Shown: positions 1-6,643 of the stretch, piece after piece | How positions within the stretch are numbered: the stretch's first letter is position 1 | How the letters are laid out: the number at the start of each line of letters is the position of its first letter | NCBI GenBank assembly: GCA_031284195.1 | Contig: JAITAI010000242.1 | Location: forward strand, 1-35,094 | Source: Treponema sp. | GTDB taxonomy: Bacteria > Spirochaetota > Spirochaetia > Treponematales > Breznakiellaceae | Direction of reading: 5' to 3' | Length of the DNA: 35,094 bases | Notes under the pieces: generated by a model | The model's input: only the letters and a program-made list of their open reading frames with translations | Told to the model about the DNA's origin: nothing | Databases searched by the model: none | Program-made: the position numbers and the translations under genes

Positions 1-198
1 ATATGCCAGACGAAGCCCTTGCCCCCCTTTCTCAACACGGATAATCCCCAGGAAACCCATAAAACCCTGCACCAGCGAAGGGCCGCAGCTTATAAAAACA
101 GCGCCTATATGAGGGTTCAGGCAGAAGCTAAGGAGCCTGAACAGATTGCCCAGGAAATCATCCTCGCCTTGGGCCGCTTAGCGGAGCCTCTACCTTGA
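1..198 (+). CDS. Shikimate kinase-like protein, C-terminal part (truncated by window edge)
   Basis: The frame is open from base 1 to a TGA at 196-198, giving 65 residues of a C-terminus. It reads TKPLPPFLNTDNP, then a helix containing HQRRAAAYKNSAYM, then EPEQIAQEIILAL. This resembles the end of shikimate kinases (AroK): the lid-region (T)RPL segment, an R-x2-x2-Y helix and a final V/I-A-x-E-I helix. Shikimate kinase phosphorylates shikimate with ATP in cytosolic aromatic amino acid synthesis. The ATP-binding Walker A part lies outside the window, so the assignment rests on a short, weakly conserved tail. Another small P-loop kinase is possible. The next gene starts about 80 bp downstream on the same strand. 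Confidence 0.5.
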   Translation: MCQTKPLPPFLNTDNPQETHKTLHQRRAAAYKNSAYMRVQAEAKEPEQIAQEIILALGRLAEPLP

Positions 199-240
199 CG
201 CCGGATAAAGAGGGCTTAACCTTATGGTTTGTCTTCATAC

Positions 241-270
241 TTGATAGGCGTTCCCCTTTATGGGCATACT
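241..270 (+). promoter_or_regulatory. Weak sigma70-type promoter candidate before the solute-binding protein
   Basis: TTGATA at 241-246 and CATACT at 265-270 are separated by 18 bp. The -10 box ends 6 bp before the ATG at 277, so a transcript from it would have almost no leader. The -10 matches consensus at 4 of 6 bases only. Confidence 0.3.
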
Positions 271-276
271 CATCCT

Positions 277-1572
277 ATGATTAAAAAGATGCTTAAAAAC
301 CTGTCGGTGGTAGACAGGATCCTCTTTGGTTTGGTCCTTATCATGTTACCCTTGGGGTTCTTTATCAAAATCGGTGTCAGAACCATACGAGAAGCTCAGG
401 CAAGTACCCTTGTATTTACCCAATGGTGGCAGGATGAACTAAAAGACGATACCCTTAAAAGGATCGTCAGTGAATTTGAAGCGAGTAATCCCGGTATTAC
501 CATCAAATTGGAGCATCTTTCCTATCAGGAAATGGAGGACCGCCTCTTCGAGGGAATACCTGGCGAAATAAGTAGATCCGATATTCTTGCCCTTGACCTA
601 CAATGGCTGTATGAACTCACCCAGCAGGGTATGCTTAAGCCCTTGGATCCCTATATAGAAAAGACGAAAACCATGGAAAATATTATTCCTGGTTTATCCT
701 CCGATAGCCCCCAAGGATCCGAAACGGTCTGGGCCCTTCCGATGGTCTCATTCATGGTTCCCCTTTTTTATAATGTGGAAGTCTTACAATCTGCAGGGTT
801 TGATCGTCCCCCTAAGAACCGAGTGGATTTTTTACACTACGCCCGGACCATTACCAATAGCAATACTGGCCGCTTTGGTATGGCCCTGGCTTTAAGCCCA
901 GGGTACCCTGCCAGTCTGTATGTGGATGTGTATTCCTGGATCTGGGCTGCCGGGGGGGTCATGCTTCAGGATGGTAAACCCAATTTCATCAGCCCCCCCA
1001 TCTTCGAGACCTTGGGCTTTCTGGATACCTTATATAGAGAAGGACTGCTCTCGCCGGACCTCTTCTTCAAAACAAGAGAACAGAAACTTGAGGAATTCGC
1101 CCAGGGTAAAATCGGTATGATGGTTGCATCGGTACAGGATATCCATACCCTTCAGCAGCAGATGGGAGATACGGGCTTCGGCATCACCACCATCCCCAGC
1201 CTGGATATGGGTAAAAAACCGGTATTCGGTTTAACCAGTTGGTACACCGGTATTTCCCAGTATAGTACGCATCAAGATCAGGCTTGGGCCTTCATCACGT
1301 TTTTGGCGGAACGGAGTTCTCGCTTAGCCATTGCGTCCCATGCAGTGCCGGGAAACTGGAGCGGAACGCGGAACCTTAAAGGGGATGTATATGCCAAGGC
1401 CTATGATATGTATGAGGGAGGGGACGTTATGCAAGAATTCATCGGCATCCCGCAGATTCATTTCCTGGAGACCATAGTCCGGGAGGAACTCTATACCATG
1501 TTTACCCAAGGCCGGGATCCTGCTGCAACGGCTGTATCCATTCAAAAGCGGTGGGAAGAAACCTTACCCTGA
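277..1572 (+). CDS. Extracellular solute-binding protein, family 1 (sugar ABC type), membrane-anchored, orphan
   Basis: This 431-residue protein has the layout of family 1 sugar-binding proteins of ABC importers. A hydrophobic segment at about residues 14-32 is followed by a mature domain beginning TLVFTQWWQDEL, and a later QGKIGMMVAS stretch is typical of the family. There is no lipobox cysteine, so the N-terminus probably acts as an uncleaved anchor or a Sec signal rather than a lipoprotein signal. The frame can be extended to a TTG at 229, but residues before the ATG at 277 do not look like a signal peptide. ATG 289 is another option. No Shine-Dalgarno precedes ATG 277, and a weak promoter lies 6 bp upstream. 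No permease or ATPase gene adjoins it, so its transport partners must be elsewhere or it may act as a sensor. The substrate cannot be read from the sequence. Confidence 0.8.
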   Translation: MIKKMLKNLSVVDRILFGLVLIMLPLGFFIKIGVRTIREAQASTLVFTQWWQDELKDDTLKRIVSEFEASNPGITIKLEHLSYQEMEDRLFEGIPGEISRSDILALDLQWLYELTQQGMLKPLDPYIEKTKTMENIIPGLSSDSPQGSETVWALPMVSFMVPLFYNVEVLQSAGFDRPPKNRVDFLHYARTITNSNTGRFGMALALSPGYPASLYVDVYSWIWAAGGVMLQDGKPNFISPPIFETLGFLDTLYREGLLSPDLFFKTREQKLEEFAQGKIGMMVASVQDIHTLQQQMGDTGFGITTIPSLDMGKKPVFGLTSWYTGISQYSTHQDQAWAFITFLAERSSRLAIASHAVPGNWSGTRNLKGDVYAKAYDMYEGGDVMQEFIGIPQIHFLETIVREELYTMFTQGRDPAATAVSIQKRWEETLP

Positions 1573-1822
1573 TCCGGCTTTATCCATGCCCCAAATTGTC
1601 TTTACCATCTTTGCAAACCCTTCGCCCTCGTCTTTAGTTGCTGCAAAGGCAGGAATAGCGAAGATGAGCCTTGTAACGGCCTAGCCGCTTTACCTGCCAA
1701 GGGAAACCGGGGTTCATGGTTAGGAGCACCCCGCACCCCGGCGGTCCAGCCAAAGCGCCTCATAAAACCTTCCCTATGGAGTCTTTATGGTTTGCAAAAC
1801 TGAAGGGAAGTCTAACAGACCC

Positions 1823-2992
1823 CTAGGATTTATCCAAAACCCCCTTCAGCAGGCCCAATCCTTGGTCTATTTCAGCATCCTTGATGATATAAGGCGGAAG
1901 GAAACGCAATGTATGGGTTCCTGCCGAAAGGATGAGCAAACCTGCGGCCAAGGCCTTTTCCAGTACTGGCCACGCTTCCGTAGTGATATCCACTCCAAGC
2001 ATAAGCCCTTGCCCCCGGATTTCCCGGATCTTCGGATGCTGCCAACTACCCAACACCTCCTGAAACTGCTTCCCTTTCCGGACAATCTCTGATAAAAAGT
2101 GGGGCTCCTGTACCGTCTCCAGCACCACAAGCCCTGCAGCTGCAGCCAAAGGATTTCCGCCAAAGGTACTGCCATGATCACTCATCCCAAACACATCCGC
2201 AGCCTTTTCCCCGGTAAGAACCGCTCCTACTGGAACGCCCCCGGAAAGACCTTTTGCCAGGGTAACGATGTCGGCTTTGACCCCGTAGGCTTCACAGGCA
2301 AGAAAGGTCCCGGTCCTGCCCACACCGCACTGGATCTCGTCAAACATGAGCAGTATATCCCGCTCTGCACAGAGTTGAGCTGCAGCGGCTATATAGGGAG
2401 GGGCCAAGGGGAAAATACCACTTTCCCCTTGAATAGCTTCCAGGAGTAGCCCAGCCACAGAAGCCGGGTCTAAAGCCCGATCCAGCGCCTCCAGGTCTCC
2501 CGGCGGAATGAACCGGAACCCCTCGGTAAAGGGGCCGAAGTCCTGGTGAAAACGCTCTTGCCCGGTAGCCGAGAGGGTGGTAATAGTCCTCCCGTGGAAA
2601 CTCCCCTTGAGGCTTACGATGGTATGCCGTCTGGGCCCGTAATTCTTGAGAGAATACTTCCGGGCGATCTTACAGGCTCCTTCATTGGCCTCGGCGCCGG
2701 AATTACCCAGAAAGACCTTCCGCATCCCCACAGGAGCGCAGGCAGCCACCAGCTTTTCCGCAAACGCCTCGGCTACATCACTCTGGTAATAATTGCAGAC
2801 ATGATTGAACTTGGCTGCCTGTTCGGAGATGGCCTTAACCAGGGCTGGATAGGCATGGCCCAGGCAATTTACCGCAATACCTGCGGTAAAATCCAGGTAC
2901 TTTTTCCCAGTCCCATCCTTGAGCCAAGACCCTTCCCCGGAAACAAAAGTAACCGGCAACCGGTGATACGTATTCATAAAAACATCAGCCAT
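1823..2992 (-). CDS. argD: Acetylornithine/succinyldiaminopimelate aminotransferase
   Basis: This 389-residue class III PLP-dependent aminotransferase transfers an amino group from glutamate to N-acetylglutamate semialdehyde in cytosolic arginine synthesis. It may also serve lysine synthesis, as many ArgD proteins do. The cofactor-binding GNSGAEANEGA motif is at residues 96-106, FDEIQCGVGRTG at 217-228, and the Schiff-base lysine lies in TLAKG at K247. The length is usual for the family. The start at 2992 is supported by an AAAGGAA ribosome site in an A-rich leader about 6 bases upstream. argB lies upstream on the same strand, separated by 336 bp that hold a 53-bp tandem repeat. The two may be co-transcribed, but the repeat-filled gap makes separate expression equally possible. 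Confidence 0.93.
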   Translation of the reverse strand: MADVFMNTYHRLPVTFVSGEGSWLKDGTGKKYLDFTAGIAVNCLGHAYPALVKAISEQAAKFNHVCNYYQSDVAEAFAEKLVAACAPVGMRKVFLGNSGAEANEGACKIARKYSLKNYGPRRHTIVSLKGSFHGRTITTLSATGQERFHQDFGPFTEGFRFIPPGDLEALDRALDPASVAGLLLEAIQGESGIFPLAPPYIAAAAQLCAERDILLMFDEIQCGVGRTGTFLACEAYGVKADIVTLAKGLSGGVPVGAVLTGEKAADVFGMSDHGSTFGGNPLAAAAGLVVLETVQEPHFLSEIVRKGKQFQEVLGSWQHPKIREIRGQGLMLGVDITTEAWPVLEKALAAGLLILSAGTHTLRFLPPYIIKDAEIDQGLGLLKGVLDKS

Positions 2993-3006
2993 ATTTTTCC
3001 TTTTTT

Positions 3007-3239
3007 TCTCTTACTTCCTATCCGGCTTAGTAACTAAACCCGGCGTCCTAATAGGTGTTTTCTCTTGCTTTCTATCCGGCCTTATGGACTAAACCCAGCG
3101 TCCTCCAGTTTTCCCTTACTTCCTATCCGACCTTATTAACTAAGTCCAGCGTCCTAGGAGGTGTTTCTCTTACTTCCTATCCGGCTTAGTAACTAAACCC
3201 GGCATCCTAGGAGGTGTTTTCTCTTGCTTCCTATTGGGC
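3007..3239. repeat. Tandem repeat, about 53 bp x 4.3 copies, between argB and argD
   Basis: Four imperfect copies start near 3007, 3061, 3113 and 3166, with a partial fifth at 3221-3239. On the plus strand each begins CTCTTACTTCCTATCCGG, runs through a TAACTAAACCCGGC-like core and ends TCCTAGGAGGTGTTT. Copy length varies between about 52 and 55 bp. Read in the argD direction, each copy carries GGATAGGAAGTAAGAGA, the same sequence that lies just upstream of the argD ribosome site. The array therefore looks like serial duplication of the argD leader. No protein-coding periodicity is evident. Confidence 0.85.
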
Positions 3240-3328
3240 TTTTCTTTGGTTGCAGGCCCTTGGAAACCGGTTTTTCTCATTCGGATTAATCCCGCAATTG
3301 CTGGACCAGCTTGCTGGGCCTGCGATTT

Positions 3329-4213
3329 TTACCCAGCTTCAATCATGGTACCGATCCCCCCATGGGTAAAAAGTTCGATAAGCAAGGCATGGGGAAAACG
3401 TCCGTCAATGATATGGGCCTTCTTGACCCCCCCCTCCAGGGCAAGACTGCAACAATCCGTCTTGGGGATCATACCTTTACTCATAATCCCCTCTTTTCTT
3501 AGCGCTGCCAGTTCTGTGTTCGTGATCACTTTGATAAGGGAATCCGGGTCATGGACATCCCGGAGTAGGCCCGGTACATCGGTCATAAGGAGGAGTTTCT
3601 CCGCCTCCAAAGCCACTGCGATCCGGGCTGCGGCCATATCCGCGTTGATGTTAAGGGCATGTCCCGTGGCAGCTCCTATACCCAGCGCAACCGAGGAGAC
3701 CACCGGAATGGCCCCTGAATGTAATATCCCCTCCAAAACCGAGGTATTCACGGTTTCAATCTCCCCTACTAAGCCCAGATCCTCATCCTCTGTACCAAGC
3801 TGTTTGGCCTGGAGCAGCCCCCCGTCAATACCGCAAATGCCTATAGCCTGCCCCCCTTGTTGCTGAATCAGAAAGGTAATGTCCTTATTCACCTTACCGC
3901 AGAGGACCATCTGCACGATTTCCATGGTCTCTTCATCGGTATACCGAAGCCCCCGGACAAAACGGCTCTCTTTACCCAGCGCCTGGAGCATGGCTTCAAT
4001 TTCCGGGCCTCCTCCATGGACCAGCACGGTCCTGATGCCTACACAGCTCATGAGGATCACATCCTGCATCACCGCTGCCTTGAGGTCGGCATGGATCATG
4101 GCATTCCCGCCGTACTTAACCACCATGGTCTTACCCTGGTAGCGCTGAATATACGGTAAGGCGTGAACCAGAACCGCTGCCTGGTCAGCATAGTTGTTAT
4201 CCCTATCCTTCAT
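3329..4213 (-). CDS. argB: Acetylglutamate kinase
   Basis: This 294-residue protein phosphorylates the gamma-carboxyl of N-acetylglutamate with ATP, the second step of arginine synthesis. The amino acid kinase fold is clear: KYGGNAM at residues 33-39, HGGGPEI at 66-72, NINADMAAARIA at 188-199 and SKGMIPK at 244-250. An extra N-terminal helix (about residues 8-28, VLVHALPYIQRYQGK) is the element that builds hexamers in arginine-inhibited acetylglutamate kinases such as that of Thermotoga maritima. Feedback inhibition by arginine is therefore likely, though inferred. The ATG at 4213 has no evident Shine-Dalgarno, and a promoter candidate ends 8 bp upstream. argD follows on the same strand. Confidence 0.94.
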   Translation of the reverse strand: MKDRDNNYADQAAVLVHALPYIQRYQGKTMVVKYGGNAMIHADLKAAVMQDVILMSCVGIRTVLVHGGGPEIEAMLQALGKESRFVRGLRYTDEETMEIVQMVLCGKVNKDITFLIQQQGGQAIGICGIDGGLLQAKQLGTEDEDLGLVGEIETVNTSVLEGILHSGAIPVVSSVALGIGAATGHALNINADMAAARIAVALEAEKLLLMTDVPGLLRDVHDPDSLIKVITNTELAALRKEGIMSKGMIPKTDCCSLALEGGVKKAHIIDGRFPHALLIELFTHGGIGTMIEAG

Positions 4214-4221
4214 TAGGTTTA

Positions 4222-4251
4222 GGTATACCCTATTTCTCAGGGTTTGTGCAA
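4222..4251 (-). promoter_or_regulatory. Promoter candidate for argB
   Basis: On the minus strand TTGCAC (4246-4251) and TATACC (4222-4227) are spaced by 18 bp, each matching consensus at 4 of 6 bases. The -10 ends 8 bp from the argB ATG and no ribosome site lies between, so the mRNA would be leaderless or nearly so. Confidence 0.35.
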
Positions 4252-4368
4252 TATTTATCAGAGCATATTCAAGATAAACGCAGAGGAATTACTATTTCCA
4301 TACAAAATGAAGACTTGGTTAAAATAGGGAACCGCAAGTTCAATTTGCTTATTCCTTATACAACCTGG

Positions 4369-4809
4369 ACGCCGGAGTTCGGAACCAGGACATCGAAGTT
4401 TAGAACGTGGATATCTGAGTTCAGAGTATGGAAATTGGAGTTCGGAGTATGAAAATCGGAGTTCAGAACTTGGACACCGGAGTTCAGAGTAGGGACATTG
4501 GAGTTCGGAGCATGGACATCGAAGTTTAGAACGTGGACATCGAAGTTCGGAGTATGAAAATCGGAGTTCAGAGCATGGACATCGAAGTTCAGAACATGGA
4601 AATTGGAGTTTAGAACATAGACATCGGAGTTCAGAGCATGGAAATTGGAGTTCAGGACATGGACATCGGAGTTCAGAACATAGACATCGGAGTTCGGAAC
4701 ATGAAACTCGGAGTTCAGAACATGGACATCGAAGTTTAGAACGTGGATATCGGAGTTCAGAGCATGGAAATGGGAGTTCGGAGCATGGACATCGAAGTCT
4801 GGAATCCAC
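4369..4809. repeat. 21 units of a 21-bp tandem repeat (minisatellite), no indels
   Basis: Exactly 21 consecutive units of 21 bp fill 441 bp. The plus-strand consensus is close to ACATCGGAGTTCAGAACATGG, with substitutions scattered among units but no insertion or deletion. Units 2, 8 and 18 are identical. The minus strand stays open across the array and would encode heptads of the kind CPCSELR, but the only start is a GTG at 4809 without a ribosome site, so I do not call a gene. The 21-bp period equals two helical turns of DNA. The array lies 156 bp upstream of argB. Confidence 0.93.
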
Positions 4810-4858
4810 AGATGGGGCCTGCCCGTGGCCGCCCAGGGTTCTGCATTTACTTTTGGAA

Positions 4859-4933
4859 TTCTTTATAGAATAAGGAATTACCTTTCCACAGATACATGGG
4901 AGGGTAATACGTAAATCCTTATTCTATAAAGAA
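4859..4933. repeat. 75-bp element with 22-bp terminal inverted repeats
   Basis: The arms at 4859-4880 and 4912-4933 begin and end with TTCTTTATAGAATAAGG and its complement. They match at 21 of 22 positions around a 31-bp centre. Transcribed, this would give a very stable hairpin. Flanking bases show no target-site duplication, so a small transposon remnant (MITE-like) is possible but unproved. It follows the 21-bp repeat array after a 49-bp gap. Confidence 0.75.
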
Positions 4934-5258
4934 ATATACCGTTACATGCAGGAGTCATGGCATCTACTGGACATTTTAGTATAAATCTTTTTATTATAGA
5001 AATAGGACTACGAGTAAAAAGGTATTTTATTTTTATATTTGAGGTTGTTTTAAAACTGAAGTTTTGAAACTGGCTCTATTACCGTGAGACGTTCCCAATA
5101 CTTCAATTTGTGGGAAAGCCTCGATATTAAGAAGTGTATGGTCATAAGCAGCGGCGATAATTCTCTTTATGAAGGATGCTTCTGAGGGAATCCAAAAATC
5201 TCATTTTTCTTTTCATCCCTTATCTTCCATGAAGCAAGGGAGTAGCGTATCGGCAGGA
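4934..5258. other. Non-coding stretch before the FIST gene
   Basis: No plausible gene is visible on either strand. The stretch is AT-rich near 4970-5045. It includes AAGTTTTGAAACTGGCTC at 5059-5076, a motif that recurs in part at 6509-6526 and 6603-6620 around the next intergenic gap. Confidence 0.5.
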
Positions 5259-5287
5259 TTGATAAGGTAAAAAACGAACCCTACACT
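5259..5287 (+). promoter_or_regulatory. Promoter of the FIST gene
   Basis: TTGATA at 5259-5264 (5 of 6) and TACACT at 5282-5287 (4 of 6) are spaced by 17 bp. The expected transcription start falls at about 5294. There a 14-bp inverted repeat, TGACCATAAGGTCA (5294-5307), could act as an operator or a leader hairpin. Confidence 0.5.
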
Positions 5288-5328
5288 AATCACTGACCAT
5301 AAGGTCATACCAAGAGGAGGTATTTTGG

Positions 5329-6477
5329 ATGATGAAAACCATGAGCGCATACACCTTTGAAATTGATGACGTGGCTGTTGCGGTATCAGAAATACTCGAT
5401 CAACTTGATGTGGAACATACCTTATGCGCCCATTCTGTGGGTTTGATGACCTGTTATGACGAATTCATCGAAACCGGGGTTACCAAAGCCCTAAGTGACG
5501 CCCTTCCCTTTGATATTATCGGGTGCAGCACTATGGCTAGCGCTTCTGCAGGAGAACTGGGGGAAATGATGCTCTGTCTTACGGTCTTCACCAGCGACGA
5601 AGTGCTGTTTTCCGCCGGGGTTTCCCAGTCTTTGACCGAAATACAGGATGCACCCTTGATAGCAGCATACCAAGGAGCCCGAAAAATCTTGCCTGGAGAA
5701 CCAGCGATGATGCTCATGTGCGGGCCTACCATTAGTCAATTGGGAGGAGAACTACTGGTTGAGAAACTTGACGCCATAACCGGAGGGATTCCCCTCTTCG
5801 GGACTCTGGCAAGCGACTACCGGATGGACTATAACCGGACTTATACGATTTTCAACGGTCAAAGCAGTAACGATACCTTGTCCTTTGTGCTGGTATATGG
5901 ACCGATACAGCCCTCCTTCTTTGTTGCTACCATCCCGGGAGAAAAAGTCCAGACTCAAAAAGCGATTATCACCAAAGCAGAGGGCAATATCTTGATGGAG
6001 ATTAACGACATGCCTGTCCAGGTATATCTGGAACACCTGGGCCTTATAGATGCATGGGTTGCCACGGCTTCTTTCCCCTTTCTTATCGACTATAATGATG
6101 GAACAAAACCAGTACTCCGTTCTATTTATACCCTTACCCCCGAAGGGTATGCGGTCTGCGGAGGGCGTATGCCCGTCGGCACGACCTTAATGGTGGGAGA
6201 TATTGATTGTGCTGACGTGATGTATACCACTGGCGAAACGGTCAAGCAGATCCTGCAGGTACCGGAACCGTCTTGCATCTTAATGTTTTCGTGCCTCACG
6301 CGGTATCTGGTGTTGGAGGCAGATCCCACCGCAGAGCTGGAACAGGTACGTTCTTCCATCCATGATACGGTTTATCAATTCTGCTATTCTGGCGGTGAGA
6401 TTTGTCCGGTATATACTGAAAATGGCCGCTTGGTTAACCGTTTCCATAACTGTACCCTGATCGTATGCGTTTTATAG
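5329..6477 (+). CDS. FIST domain sensory protein
   Basis: This 382-residue soluble protein matches the FIST family: an N-terminal FIST domain (about residues 20-210, including IIGCSTMASAS and GGIPLFGTLASDY) and a FIST_C domain (about 215-360, ending with a GGEICPVYTENGRLVNRFHN segment). FIST domains are predicted small-ligand sensors, perhaps for amino acids, and usually lie next to signalling genes. That holds here, because a hybrid histidine kinase follows 166 bp downstream. There are no membrane segments or signal peptide, so it should act in the cytosol. AGGAGG at 5315-5320 sits 8 bases before the ATG at 5329 and fixes the start. The likely role is to bind a ligand and modulate the neighbouring kinase. 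The ligand cannot be deduced. Confidence 0.85.
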   Translation: MMKTMSAYTFEIDDVAVAVSEILDQLDVEHTLCAHSVGLMTCYDEFIETGVTKALSDALPFDIIGCSTMASASAGELGEMMLCLTVFTSDEVLFSAGVSQSLTEIQDAPLIAAYQGARKILPGEPAMMLMCGPTISQLGGELLVEKLDAITGGIPLFGTLASDYRMDYNRTYTIFNGQSSNDTLSFVLVYGPIQPSFFVATIPGEKVQTQKAIITKAEGNILMEINDMPVQVYLEHLGLIDAWVATASFPFLIDYNDGTKPVLRSIYTLTPEGYAVCGGRMPVGTTLMVGDIDCADVMYTTGETVKQILQVPEPSCILMFSCLTRYLVLEADPTAELEQVRSSIHDTVYQFCYSGGEICPVYTENGRLVNRFHNCTLIVCVL

Positions 6478-6479
6478 GT

Positions 6480-6643
6480 TTTTATAGGCGAGGCAGCTTC
6501 AAAAGGTCAAATTTTGAAACTCCAGCCTTTGTAAGGGAAAAAACAGACCTGAGACCGCTTTTTCGAGCGATCCTTTTATCGGACCATAAGTCCGCTCTAA
6601 GCGAGTTTTGAAATGGCTCAGGTTCATGAGGAAGTAGTTAGGT
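6480..6643. other. Hairpin-rich gap between FIST and kinase genes
   Basis: Three local inverted repeats are visible. TTCAAAA and TTTTGAA pair across 6497-6518. GACCGCTTTTTCGAGCGATC (6553-6572) pairs better when read on the minus strand. CGGAC-CATAA-GTCCG (6580-6594) is a perfect 5-bp hairpin. CCTGAG (6548-6553) and CTCAGG (6617-6622) could close the whole block. No U-tract follows, so these are not clear terminators, and the kinase may be read through from the FIST promoter. Confidence 0.45.

Noticed and set aside
224..244. Six-codon leader peptide (MVCLHT) before the solute-binding protein
   Set aside because: AGAGGG lies upstream, but there is no attenuator structure or amino acid bias to support it.
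1573..1680. Possible coding remnant on the minus strand (IPAFAATKDEGEGFAKMVK)
   Set aside because: The frame is closed by a stop at its upstream end, has no start, and overlaps the end of a well-supported gene. Too short to assign.
2099..3037. Plus-strand frames over argD, and similar long frames opposite argB, the kinase, the ABC ATPase and the iol genes
   Set aside because: They are shadows of strongly supported genes, without ribosome sites or recognisable domains.
4258..4809. Minus-strand open frame of 183 codons with CPCSELR-like heptads
   Set aside because: It is a by-product of the 21-bp repeat lacking stops in that frame. The start is a GTG without a ribosome site and the end runs into unrelated sequence before argB.
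4369..4809. CRISPR array
   Set aside because: Units adjoin directly with no unique spacers, and no cas gene is present.
4859..4933. Insertion sequence
   Set aside because: Only 75 bp, no transposase and no target-site duplication visible.
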